Position numbers and translations under genes: made by a program
Shown here: one piece after another, positions 35,202 through 47,200 of the stretch
Layout: each line of letters begins with the position of its first letter
Numbering within the stretch: the stretch's first letter is position 1
DNA from: Branchiostoma lanceolatum
Lineage: Eukaryota > Chordata > Leptocardii > Amphioxiformes > Branchiostomatidae
Length of the DNA: 64,000 nt
Reading direction: 5' to 3'
Assembly (NCBI RefSeq): GCF_035083965.1
Contig: NC_089738.1
Location: 19,623,234 to 19,687,233, forward strand
The notes under the pieces: generated by a model
Database searches by the model: none
What the model saw: only the letters and a program-made list of their open reading frames with translations
Told to the model about the DNA's origin: nothing

Positions 35202-38200
35202 CTACTTGATTTTCCTGTCCTTGGCAGGTGTGAACATGACGAGAGGCACCAGAGAGAAGACCCCGAACACGAGGGTCTGCAGGAGCCACTTCTGACGCGC
35301 CGCTCCGGAAATGCCTTTATATCTGTAAGAAAAACATTGAAAATGTTTCACACATTAATCTCCAAGCTGATCTATAGGTTGCATGAAGACCGTATCAAAC
35401 TGGCAGAGGAAGTACGTTTTGCAACAAGCTCCTTCTTCCAGTTGGATACGGTCTTTGCAATCCATTGGGTCTGGTTGGAGACTATCACACATTACTAGTA
35501 AGAGCATGGCAAGCCATGTTATCATTATATATGTATGCACTTATTCGTTTGTATGTATGTATGTAGTAGACCTTACGAAAGTCGCTGTGCGTTTGTTGTG
35601 TCAATAAAGATCTTCTATATATTCTGGGATAGGTGAAATTTAAGTCTATATATACAACCATACTGCAATTCCTTCTCTACATGTCAGAAGTGTTTTGATT
35701 TCTTGAAGATTGTTTATGTTATCCAAATTTGTTGGGTGATTCTATAGTACAAGCTTCCTCTTTAAGCCCCCTTTTTTTTACACATTTACCCAAGAGCATC
35801 TACCAAAATCTGAACACCTATTTCGGCAAAAGTAGATCAACTATTCTCAAAATGCCCCAAGACACACCTGCGCAAAAGCCCTGGAATTCTCAATTTTAGG
35901 CTCCAGCAGATGCTCCAGCAGATACAAAGCAAATATTTGTTTTTTTACGATTTTTCTTATCTTAAACCAAGAGGAACGAAGTACGATAAATAAGCGTAAA
36001 ACGGTGGTAAATCAGTAAATATATCAAAAGGATATAACTCACAGTGTGATGAAAAAAGCTATCACAGTTTCCAACGTGTGCATACCGAGTATCCTCAGCG
36101 GCCTGCAAAAAAACAAAAACAATAAAAGATAAGTTAAAGCATCAGGGAACGTATGACTGAACCCTACCCCCTCCATATAGAGTAATCTACATGCAGTAAA
36201 AAGTACTGCAAAAAGTTGTGACTGTACTGTGCAACAAGCCGTACCCTACATCTGCTTGGAGGTTACAGTAAATTACAGTTAATACGGCATATGGGGACCG
36301 AAATGGGGATCGGGAATATAGGTTCCGGAATATGGGGACCGAAATGGGGGATCCGGAATATAGGATCCGGAATATGGGGACCGAGATAGGGGATCTGGAA
36401 TATAGGTTCCGGAATATGGGGATCGAAATAGGCGATCCGGAATATAGGATCCGGAATATGGGGACCGAGATAGGGGATCCGGAATATTGGATCCGGATTG
36501 GGATCCGGAATACAGAGTGTGGCGCATGTACAGCGCAAAGCTTGTATCTGTCTAGGGGAGAACCGTTGCTTACGCAGGGTGGGTTGCTGTATCTACTTGG
36601 GGAATAACCGTTACTTACAGCTGCTGGACGCGTTCCGGGTCGGTCTTGATGGTTTTCTGTACGAAGCTGCCGACGGGTCCCATCACGTACCAGGGGGTGG
36701 CGTCAGGGGCGAACAGGGCCAGCTGGAAATATACAACAACTCAGGAAACAAACAAACAAACAAACAAACAAACAAACAATATACAGAAACGTGTCCCTGG
36801 GTGGCATCATGGGGGAATGAAACAAGCTCAAAATCAATATTAGACGTTTCGATCCAGTCCTCGTTTCAGTTAACTCTGTGCCTCGATGGATAAAAAAAAA
36901 AAACACAATTCTTGACACGAAAGCAGTTCAATGTATCGGGACATTCGCAGAATTTTTTTTTTGTCAGGTTCTATAAAATGTCGGTCACATCTAAAGACTG
37001 GGTCCCTTTCCTATGACTCTTAGTGAGTGACCGACAGGGCATTGACCCTTTCCCCACAGTATGACCGACAGGCTGTTGACCCCTTGACTTCACCTGTATG
37101 TGAGGATAAAGGTATTCCAGCCAGTTAGTCTGTCGCGGTTTTGCCGAGTGTAAGAATCATGTTTTCACAAAGCAGGCGATGTTTAGATTGTCACTAACAG
37201 AACAAACACACCTTTCACGCCAGACCCTACCTTTTCCTTCCTTTTCAAACTATTTTTGGGTTGCTACTTTCTACCGGGTACCTATGGTAGCAATACATCT
37301 TTGACAGGTGAACAATTAAATCAAGCGGGTCACACAACATTTCTCTTCAAAATAATGAACGTCTACACGCTTCACGGGTTTTCCTAATTCCCTCACACGC
37401 CACCGATGTTGTTAGCCTGAGTGCCAGCCTTTTTAGCTTCCGTCCGCTACCCAGACGGAAGCTAAAAAGGCTGGCACTCAGGCTACGATGTTGTACCCTT
37501 GGGAAAGGCACTTAGCACGGCTTTCCTCACTCCACCTAGGTGTAGAATGCGTACCTGAGGTATACCATATCCTGGGCCCTACAGCCTCAAAAAAGCTACG
37601 GGACTACCTTTACCTGTACCTTTACCTAACCTTAATACTAGATACAAGATACAAGATACAAGATAACTTTATTGGAAATCGCAGTGTTGCCACTGAATTA
37701 AAACCAATTTACAAATATATCAATCAATCAATCAGTCAGTCAATTTACAAACATATCAATCAATTAGTCAATCAAAATAGACGGCTCAATACTGTCCAAT
37801 ATCATGCGTATCTAAGACCTTAAAACTGGCATATTCAAAATAAGTGTATCTTGTTACATACAAGGTTTGACACATTTACAGGAAAAAAAAGTCACTGATC
37901 ATACTTGTTGATAAGGCGGGTCATGTATGGAATGCAGGAGTTCAAGTACCGGTTAGTTTTTACTTTCGGACAGTTCAGTTTGTGATTGTTCCTTGTCACT
38001 CTGCCAGTGATCTGGGCCCTTTGTGGTGGTAGCCAGTCCCTAAACTCAGAGTCCATCAGGGATCTACTATTATGCTTCATGGCTCAAAACAATAATGATA
38101 TTGATACTGTAAGAAATCGTGCATACCCCAATGAGAGCGAAGAAGACAAGGACGATGCCTGCGGCCCAGAAGGGTACACGCTGGAAGTTTTCCTTCGTCG

Positions 38201-38207
38201 CCGCCAT
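35202..38207 (-). CDS. TMEM254: TMEM254-like small membrane protein (minus paralogue)
   Basis: Four exons: 38127-38207, 36619-36722, 36043-36102 and 35202-35322, total 366 bases and 121 residues, phases 0, 2, 2. The length matches human TMEM254 (about 123). The protein starts MAATKENFQRVPFW, then a hydrophobic helix (AAGIVLVFFALIG), the conserved LFAPDATPWYVMGPVGSF segment, a second helix (HTLETVIAFFITL), and QKWLLQTLVFGVFSLVPLV as the last helix before a Lys-rich tail ending KDRKIK. The product is a multi-pass membrane protein of unknown function. An alternative first exon lies at 38807-38887. A 42-bp minisatellite and a MITE sit in its introns. Confidence 0.8.
36321..36492. repeat. 42-bp minisatellite, about four units
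   Basis: Units alternate GGATCC and GGTTCC followed by GGAATATGGGGACCGA. Since 42 is a multiple of three, long open frames appear on both strands; they are by-products. It lies in the intron between exons 2 and 3 of the minus TMEM254 gene. Confidence 0.85.
37413..37485. mobile_element. 73-bp foldback MITE with perfect 9-bp target duplication
   Basis: The whole element is one hairpin from TAGCCTGAGTGCCAGCC to its complement. It is flanked by CGATGTTGT at 37404-37412 and again at 37486-37494. It belongs with the elements at 14643-14749 and 40391-40519, which share the terminal TAGCCTG motif. Confidence 0.85.
37617..37690 (-). mobile_element. Probable LINE 3' tail with 7-base repeats
   Basis: The minus strand reads CAATAAAGTTATCTTGTATC with repeats of ATCTTGT, typical of the 3' end of a non-LTR retroposon. 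No coding part is recognised. Confidence 0.4.
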
Positions 38208-38806
38208 CTTGAATTGTTCCCAAAGCGCGACAGGTGTTTGTTTTACCTTTCTTATTAACCGAGCGGTCAACTCACGACGAAAAGGGGCGGAGTCTTTTCT
38301 TCCTGTGCAAGCTTTTCGATGACGTCATAATGGAATCCTCGGCAGCCATACCATAATATTGCCACTAATCATAATAATTACGTATACTGTAATATAGAAC
38401 AAACGATGAATTCAAATTAAAGAGATCTATTGTGCAGCAATAGCAACTTCAGAATATCCAAGTGTTCAACACATTTCTGAAAAGGCCTCCATAACGATGC
38501 ATTCGAAGACTATAAAGTCAAATGTTTTCGATCAGTTATCAGGGCAGGCGAGCGCATATATAGCACAGTAACTTCAATTTTCCATAGTTTCGGCTACAAT
38601 AACAAGCGTTCATAGTACAGCTATGTTTAGATGCTAAAGATTATATTGATTGTACATGCAATCATTAAAACTGCATGAAATTTCAATGAACTTGAATCAA
38701 CGTTGAAGGTCAAATTAATTGTCCTTGAACATCACAAAAGTTTCGTACAACGACTACTTTCCAATAAAAATGATGACAATCAAGATCTGTAAGAAATCGT
38801 TCATAC

Positions 38807-38887
38807 CCCAGTCACCAGGAATAGGGAAAACACTATCCCCATGGCCCAGAAAGGGACTCGCTTGAAATTTTCCTTCGGAGCCGCCAT
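38807..38887 (-). CDS. Duplicated first exon of the minus TMEM254 gene
   Basis: An 81-base exon encoding MAAPKENFKRVPFWAMGIVF and seven further codons, the same length as the exon at 38127-38207 and with the same GTATGA/GTATGC donor. The surrounding sequence is also duplicated, including an AAAGGGGCGGAGTC box upstream of each (about 38282 and 38957), so the unit is promoter plus exon with a period of 680 bases. It can splice in phase 0 to exon 2, giving a protein with a variant N-terminus. Confidence 0.7.
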
Positions 38888-39547
38888 CTTGAATTTGGGC
38901 GTTTGCCGATCAATGTCTAAGCGACCGTACGGCCAAAGTTCATCAAAACGTCAAAAGGGGCGGAGTCGTTTCTTCACATATCGGAACTTAGCCTGATCAC
39001 GATGTTACATAACCGAAGGGCGGTTATGCTGGCTGTATAGATACCGATACCAGGTTTAACCCTCCATTATGGCGGAAAATATGTGGGAGTGCAAATATCC
39101 TATTGATTGTAGATTTTCGGAGTTGCACTTGGTGGTATTTAAATTATCTTTTATTAAAAAAAAAATATAAAAACTGTATGAAATCACGGCCGTGTAGTTG
39201 ACGGCGGGACATAATTTTCTGATTTCAACATCGCTTCGTACCAGTATTCGTTGTTTTCAAATATCCGTCCAAAGTTGGGTTACCGAAGTTATTCCGGACC
39301 CGTCGTCATGGCTTTCATATTTTACGTGCTCTCCAAAACCGCTATAATCTGTTAGGAAATATTCTACCTTTGTAACAAAGAAAAGTCTTTATATTTGTTT
39401 ATTTCTTTCTTTTATTTGTTCAAGGAGGTTTTATATTTGTTTCAATCTTTAAGATTTCTTGCCGCTCTCTCACCAGTCAGGTGGTTGGAAACTTGAAACC
39501 GCCGCCATAGTTCATCCGATCGCGGTGCACTGTGGGGAATATCCAAG
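38888..39547. promoter_or_regulatory. Shared region between the divergent TMEM254 paralogues
   Basis: The start codons of the two genes face away from each other, 660 bases apart. All three first exons have the motif AAGATGGCGGC over the start codon, the YY1 consensus found at short-leader housekeeping promoters. A GC box GGGGCGGAG lies at about 38959. Confidence 0.5.
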
Positions 39548-42362
39548 ATGGCGGCGCCCAGGGAAGCCGACGAACCTTTTTTCCGGCTCGCCTCTCCGTT
39601 TTGGATGTCTTTTATCGGTGTCGGATTTACCATATTCGGGGTTTGTTGATTTTCTTTTGTTTGTTGGAGTGTTGGAGGTTATTTTGAGTTCGGTAGTGAC
39701 TGTTTAAATCGTTGTTTAGCGATGTCGGCGGGAGGTTTTGTCCGAGTGAGTTATCTGACGATGTTGCTGGTGCCCAGTATATGGGTGCTTTACACGGTAA
39801 GAATAAGAACAAAGGGGGCCCGCTGTAATAATTTAACCGTGATCTTTTGTACTTAATGCTGCTTCTATGGCCTGTTTTAAAGATAGTTATGTAGTTCTCG
39901 TTAGAATGAGCAGTTTACCACCTCCCTTCACTGACGATTATTGCAAAATTAAGACTTTTAAGCCATAGATAGAGGTTGCAGTATAATTTCTTTGTTCAGG
40001 ATTTGGGGAGGGGTTGTTTTACGTATGATGTAAACCCATACCTTATGGGTGTATAGACATCATCTTATACCAAATTTGACATAAGCAATATTAGTTTGTA
40101 CAATCATTATGTAACCTTTGTCGGCCTTACCTGGCTTGGCTAAACCTGTGAGTAATAGATAATTCAGGCACCATTGTTTTATAGGGTATGGCTTTGAACT
40201 CGACTACTCAATATCCAAGTTTTTCGCTGTTGTTACATGGCTATAAGCACTTACCGTACAAACCTTTTTTCCTCTTCTCTCATACTGCTAGGAGTAAGCC
40301 CAATAGGAATTGGATTATCAGCAGTCTGTGCATTCATAAATTAGTATTAGAATAAACTACAGGGAAATAAAGGGAAGGACACAAATGAACTAGCCTGTGT
40401 GCCAGGGTATAACTACCGGGGCTCCTACACTTGCTACCCTCATACCTTTTTTAGGGTAGCGACTGCAGGAGCCCTGGTAGTAAATACATGTACTAGTAGC
40501 TAAACTGGCACCCAGGCTATAGTGAAGATCGGTAACTTACCTGTAAACCACCATGTTTCTGTTGTCCCCCCAGTTTGCAGTGTACGCCCCCCAGTCGGCA
40601 CTGTGGCCCATGCTAGGTCCGTTGGGCACCCTGACACAACACAGAACCAGCCATATGCATATTTCCTAATTACACATATGGCTTGTACTTCTGATACAAA
40701 CCTTTAACAAAATGTTCCTGTTGTTTCCCCAGTTTGCAGTGTTCGCCCCCCAGTCCGTACCCTGGCCCATGCTGGGACCCCTCGGCACACTGACTCAACA
40801 TCTCATCAAGAACTACCCAGTACAGCTCTACAGAGGGTGGGTGTGGTTTCTAATAGTATATAATACTTGTAGAATGATTACTTATTACTTGTACTTGAAT
40901 AGGTCTTTTCTTGTTATTTTTTATCATACCTGCGGCACAAAAACGTTCGATATGGGTGTTCTGGACTGGGCAATAACTTTGGTTATCACTCAGGGTTCTA
41001 CTTTTATCACACTAGCTTCCATAGAATATTTAGAATGCATTCCAAGAGTGTGCCACTGATTCCGTAGGAGTAGGAGACTAAGAAGTATTTCTGAAAGTCG
41101 CAGTTTGCCAATGGGTTTTTTCGAGTCCAGAATACAATATATTGCTCCTCTAAGTAGCTTTGGGTCTTCATCATATCATCCATCATTGCTTAGAATTGTA
41201 CTTGTCAAGAAGAGCTGGGGGACTTTCTACGGTACAATGAACCTGTAAATACTGTACATAGTTAGCATTTGTCTTCTCTGTCACGACCAGTGAAAGATTA
41301 GCTCTTCAGTGAGCTAAACTGGGTCAAGATCACTTTCTCTTTCCAAGGGCATATGCCAGGTGATCCTACGTTTTCTTCAATAGTGAATGCAGGCCGAGTT
41401 ATGTTATCTTTAGTAGGAGAAATATAATGAAGCTGTGTTTCTGTTGTTTTCTAGGTTCTGGGTTGCCTGGGGGATCCACACTGTAGAGGCCACCATTGCA
41501 GCCGTCCTGACTACGTATGTATGAAACTCCTGTTTGCCGAGTCTGTTGAAATATCTGCATTGAAAAATCTGTTATATTTTATCTGACCCTTACCTCTTCT
41601 CTCATGACCTCAATGAAAAGTGACCTGTATGCTGATTTGAGATTGTCATGAATAAACAAAGGTTCAAACAAACAAATAAGTTATGACAGAAACAGAGATA
41701 CCAGGGGATTGAGGTTAAAGCTTGTTTTGATGATGATGAATGGTTTATTTATTGCACACACAATACAATCAGACTGTGACAGTCAACAGACAGAATTGCA
41801 GTCTGACTTTACAAGACGTACGAGTCATTAATTCGTAAAATATAAATACATATTAAAAACAATGGAAGTTAAACGAGCGGCGTAGAGCTAAAGGCTGAGA
41901 ATCAGCGTTATTTCGTTTGAGACAGAATGACATGTAGTAAAGCCATATAAACAGATGGTAAAGTCAAGTATTGTTCATCAGACGGGTCATCTGAGGTATG
42001 GCGCTGTTTCTATAACGGTCAGTTCTACAGCATTTTTCCAAGCGACGTGTAATGTACATTCTGTAATCACGTTGGGCTTACATTAAGTTACAACATAGTG
42101 TGCTTGGAATTTTTAAAAAACAGTGTTGATTTGTGTTAGTTCTTGTGGCATATTTCTCATGTCTACCTAGTAGTGGTTTAAAACTTAGTTATGTTTTGTT
42201 TGTTTGTTTGTTTGTTTGTTTGAAACATGATCTCAATGTTTCCTCAGAATGAAGAACATCGGTGGCATCACCAGACTGAAGTGGATAGTGCAGACCCAGC
42301 TGTTTGGGCTGGCATCTCTCTACATGCTCATTCTGTACAAGCCTAAAGCAAAGGCTTTATAA
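39548..42362 (+). CDS. TMEM254: TMEM254-like small membrane protein (plus paralogue)
   Basis: Four exons: 39548-39640, 40733-40836, 41455-41514 and 42248-42362, total 372 bases and 123 residues. Exons 2 and 3 have exactly the lengths of those in the minus paralogue (104 and 60) and the same phases. The protein starts MAAPREADEPFFRLASPFW, then a helix (MSFIGVGFTIFG), FAVFAPQSVPWPMLGPLG, a second helix around WVAWGIHTVEATIAAVL, and WIVQTQLFGLASLYMLILY before KPKAKAL. The PQSxPWxxLGPLG segment is the family hallmark. The exon 1 donor GTTTGT is weak. A second candidate first exon, 39721-39798 (MSAGGFVRVSYLTMLLVPS...), has a strong GTAAGA donor and may be an alternative. Confidence 0.8.
40391..40519. 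mobile_element. Foldback MITE, diverged member of the TAGCCTG family
   Basis: Ends TAGCCTGTGTGCCAGG and TGGCACCCAGGCTA are inverted repeats, and the inner block TACCGGGGCTCCTACA recurs inverted. An AGTAGCTAAA-type insertion disturbs the right arm. It lies directly upstream of a duplicated exon 2 of TMEM254. Confidence 0.7.
40574..40670 (+). pseudogene. Duplicated, truncated exon 2 of the plus TMEM254 gene
   Basis: After a good CCCCCCAG acceptor the frame reads FAVYAPQSALWPMLGPLG and continues to TQH, then departs from the true exon and meets a stop (TAA near 40668) with no donor in place. The upstream intron sequence (TGTTYCTGTTGT) is duplicated too. It would truncate the protein if spliced in, so it is probably dead. 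Confidence 0.65.
41199..41345 (+). mobile_element. SINE 3' part, same family as 59158-59487
   Basis: Shares the ordered blocks AAGAGCTGGGGGA, GAACCTGTAAATACTGTACA and GAGCTAAACTGGGTC with the tRNA-derived SINE further right. The tRNA-like head is missing, so the copy is 5' truncated. Confidence 0.7.
41716..41860 (-). mobile_element. Probable retroposon 3' end
   Basis: The minus strand ends CAATAAATAAACCATTCATC with an (ATC)n-like tail. No coding sequence is recognised. Confidence 0.35.
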
Positions 42363-44295
42363 AATCACTTCCTGTAGGTCAGAGGTCGAGTATCAAATCA
42401 CTTCCACTACATGTAGGTCATAAGTGGATGAGCAGAGGTGCAAGGTCAGCTCCAGAAGCGAAGGCTTCATGAAATCAGTTTCTATGATGAAGTCATAGGG
42501 CAAAGATCAAACATACAAGGGCACGATCACGCACATGGGATTATGATGAAATCCCAACTTTTTGGTTCTGATCAAACTAATCTTCATCTAACCCCAATCG
42601 TTCCAGTATTCCTGAGGCCATAGATAAAAGGTCAAAGGAAACTTTCTTAGAATTGTCACTTGTCTTCCATGGTAATCTCCTTCTCATCTGCATTCATACA
42701 TCCAGTCAAGTTACAGGTTATAGGTCATGTCGTAGGTTAAGAGATACTTGATATACAAAGTAGTGGGTAGGTTTTAAACTTCAGATGACGTCCAGTAATA
42801 GATGTAGTTTATTGGTAGTATTAATCCTTAGAAGAAAAAACTAACATGTAGCATCTATACTTGAAGTATGAAATGTTAGGAACATATTTCCTAACTTTGC
42901 TGCTACAACTATATTAGTCTGTAGATTTACATAAGATTGCATGTAGGGAGCCAACAGCCTTAGAGTTAGCTATTCAGATTTAGAATAACAAAAGGCCCAT
43001 TTAGAAGGTACATCCTGCTTGGCAGATTTTAACTATCCATTGCAATGCATATAAAAGTACATAATCTCATTGATAGTCTAAATTTGCCATGACTGCAAAG
43101 GAAGTGTAGACCTCCCCTTTGTGAATTATGATGTAGCTTTACTACTGTGCAAACGAGCTGATCCTACACATCTTGCAATTGTGTAACAACAATTACATAG
43201 TACAAGTTCATAGGGTATTGCATTTGGCTATACTTCTACTGCAGGGTTACACTAGTATGACTAAGACAGTTAACCAACCATTGATGTAAATTTTTCATAA
43301 ACTGTGAAGTCACATTCAAGTACATTTGCTCTATACCTAAACTACACATGGCATGGCCATCAGTTAGTTGCTTTGTAGAAGTGATGGCAAATATTTCAAG
43401 ATCCATACAACAAGGCAATATGCTATTATAATAACACTGTGGAAAGTGCTGGGAGACCCTCTATCTTGAGTTAATCCTTAAGAATTTGAACAGGTTAGAA
43501 CTCATGAAGGAAGAAATGTTATCCATTTAGTAGTCCCCTGGAAGCTTAAAAGCAGTAAAAACTATAATGTGAAGGAAGGCATATTGGAAATGATGTAATT
43601 CTTCCATTCGATATGCTTTAGTATGTACATGCATTTTGCAGTGATATTTATAGAATGTATTATCAGTTCAGTACTACTTTTACTGACATCATAGCCTGTG
43701 GTTTTTACTTCTGATTATTTATTAAAATTGTACCATGAATTTTGATTTTAGAAAGAATGGGAATTATCTTTTTTTTCAAGATGTCATTTTACCTTCAGGT
43801 AACAGAGTTTCAAAATGTGCTCAGGATGATGATGGATGACCAATAAGGATTGTAGCTTACTGGATTGAAAAACATTTCACAAAAATCAAATGAAAGCGCA
43901 AAACTAATGTGCTTAAGTTGACTTTATTGACCATTACAAAATGTGCTTGGGGCAAGGATGAAACGGATTTACTCCTGTTGTACTGTGATAGCTGAAACCG
44001 TTTACTATGCATGTGACCATAACGACAAATTGCGAAGGAAAACGATTATCAAAAGATTGACTCCAAGCATATTGCATTTGAAAAATTTTAGTTATCAGAA
44101 ACATTAACCACTCACAATATTCGTATTGGTACGGATTAAGACACAAATACAGTGTATATGCAAAGACATTTCACAGATAAACGACATGGTACACAAAATA
44201 CACTTGACCTATTAACTGTTGTATAAGAATGACCAATAACACCATGAGTGAGTGAATAACACCAAGAGCGACCAAGGTAATACAGATATTCCTTG
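42363..44295. other. Non-coding region between TMEM254 (+) and NTase-TPR gene 1 (-)
   Basis: I see no exon. The left part is likely 3' UTR of the plus TMEM254 gene. TTTATT at about 43922-43927 is a possible minus-strand polyadenylation signal for the NTase-TPR gene. Confidence 0.45.
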
Positions 44296-47200
44296 TCACA
44301 ACTTATCAGAAATAAAACGAGTCCACCACTGAACCTTGCATGCATGGGACGCATTCGAGTCTTTCAACTGTTTCATCGTTACAACCTTAAAAACTTCATC
44401 TTCAATTTCCTTGATCAATTGGTTTTTTTCGTCCTCGGTCTCAATCCGTCCTGCCATAGCAAATGCTTCTTGAAAAGAACTATTTGATTCACATTGATCA
44501 CCAATGAAGAAATAGCCTGTTCCAAGTCTGCAGAATGACTTCACAATGTCAGGGTGTGCGGTACTCTCACCATGCAAACTTCTGTAGACTTGTAGCGCCT
44601 CTTCAAGGTAGCTGACTCCTTTTCTGAAATTACCCATTTTTTCCCAGACTATCCCCAGTTTGTTGAGAACAAGAGCAATGTCAGGATGTGCTGTACTCTG
44701 ACCATGTAAAGATTTGTACATCTCCAGTGCCTTTTTGTGGTACCTGGCAGCTTTCCTGTAATCACCCAGCCGCAGGTTGCGCAATAAGTAGTCAATTTCA
44801 TAATGTGCTGGATTCTGTACTGACTTTTTCAAGTAGTTGTGAAATGTGCAGTCTCCCTGGTGGTGCCAGGCTGATCCCAGTTCCCTGAGACAGAAAGCTG
44901 TGTCAGGATGTGCTGCAGTCTCACCATAGATATTCCTGCACATCTGCAGTGCCTGTTCCAAGTAGCTCAATTTCTTCTTGTAATCATGCAGGCGATGCCA
45001 AGCTGATCCCAGGTTAAATAGAGTATAACAATTTCAGGGTGTTGTGCAGTTTTGCCATACATACTCCTTCGCATATGTAGTGCTTGTTCAAAGTAGCTGA
45101 TCGCCCTCCTGTGGTCGCCTTGACGGGACCAGACGTGCCCTAGGCCTGAGAGCGAGGCAGCAATGTGTGGATGATCTGTATTCTGGCCATAGATAGTTTC
45201 ATTCATCTGTAATGCCTGTTCAATGTAGCTGACAGCCTTCTGGTGATCACCCAGTTTACTCCAGGCCAACCCCGCATTGTAGAGTAAGCTAGCAAATAAT
45301 GCAGTGCGTTCTGCATTCTGAACATAGATGCTCATTTTCATTTGTAGTGCCTGCTCATAGTAGTTGACTCCTAGTCTGTAATCGCCCAGGTCACTGCAGG
45401 CTGATCCTAGGTTGCCGAGTATGTTGACAATGCCAGAATGTGCTGTGCTCTGACCATAGATATTCCTGTCCATCTGCAGTGCCTCTTGAAGGTAGGTGAT
45501 TGCTTGTCTTTGATTACCAAATGCACCCCAGGCTGTCGCCAGGTTGTTAAGACTCGTGGCGATGTTTGGATGTGCTTTATTTAGACCATATATGCTTCTG
45601 AACATCTGCACTGCCTGTGTACCGTAACTGATTGCTCTTTTGTGATCCTTTAGGTTGGTCCAGACATGCCCAAGGCTGCAGAGTGACAATGCAATGCCAG
45701 GATGTATTGCATTCTCACCATAGATTTTTAAGTAGATTTTCAGTGCCTGTTCATAATAGTTTCGTGCTTGCCCACAATCACCCAACTTTTGCCAGGCTAC
45801 TCCCATGTTCTGGCATGTCATCGCAATGTCAGGATGTGCTACATTCTGCCCATAGATACTCCTGTACATCTGTAGTGCTTGATCATGGCACCTAGTTCCT
45901 TTTCTACAGTCACCATGATCGCACAAGGCAAAGCCCAGATTGTTGAATAAGATAGCAATGTTAGGATGTGCTCTGTTCTCACCATAGATACTAATCAACA
46001 TCTGTAATGACTGCTCAGTATAGGTGATTGACTTACGAGTATCACCTAGATTCCCCCAAGCTAATCCCAGGTTATTCAGCGCTGCGGTAATGACAGAATG
46101 ATCAGAAGTTTGGCTGTAGATATTCCTAGACATCTCCAGTGACAGTTCAAAGTAGCTAATTGCTTTTCTGTAGTCGCCCAGCCCTGCCCAGGCTTGCCCC
46201 AGAATATTGATAGAGTGTTCAAGCTCAAGATGTGACAAACTATCGTGAGAGACACCATCGTCTAATGCCTTTTTGTTTGCCAGTTTGCTCCTAAGTTCCC
46301 CCAGAATACCGAGCAAGTATTCTATACTAGGATATCTTGTTCCCTGACTGCAAATAGCTCTGAACTGAATCTGCAAGAACTCTTCAGTATACCTGATGGC
46401 TTTCTGATAATCACTCGCCATTAAACAAGCATTTCCAAGATTGCATAAGATGTCTATCTTCTCTGTTATATCTTCCACTTTTTGCAGAGCCTCACGATAG
46501 CAACTGACAGCCTGACTATACCTACATAGGTTAAAGTACATCATTCCCCGTACTTTTTGAGAGTTGTCATACAAATCAGACAATGAATCAAGAATCGGGG
46601 GTTTTCCAGAACATTCAGTCAAGAATGATCTAAAAGGAACTGCTGTATAGTAGTATCTGAAAAGCTCCTTTTCTTTAGAAATATGAAAAACGGGGTACAG
46701 TGCATTCGTTTGTATATCGTTATTGGTCTGTAGAGATGATTCACGTCCAAGCAGCGTTGTTCCCATTGATGCCAAGGCTGACAGGTTTTCCTTCTGCCCA
46801 CCATTTGCAATATAGGTTCTCAGCCTGAGTTCTGCTGAGATGCTTGTAAGCACTGTCAGGTGGTGTGCATTGTTGGGACTGATTACGTTTTGATTTTTCA
46901 TTTCTTCTATTGTCTTCCAAATGGTAGTGGGTGCAATGTGTCCCAAGATTGCCAAGCAATCCACTGCTACAGATGGGAACCGATAGATTTCTTTCTTCAC
47001 ATCGATCATTAATGGCTTCATCACTTCTTCATCTTGGTGGGTTTCAATGTTGTCCTTAAGTGTCTGCAGTGCGAGCTGTTTAGACATTTCACCTCCGTTA
47101 GCTTGCAGTATCTTCATTGTGATGGCCATGTATGCGTCAATCAAGTCTTGTTCCCCTGCTATCAGGCACGGGTTTCTCAAGATTGTAGCAAGGTGATAAC

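Noticed and set aside
36263-36607. Open frames of DPxFRxPY-type repeats on both strands
   Set aside because: By-products of a 42-bp minisatellite inside a TMEM254 intron.
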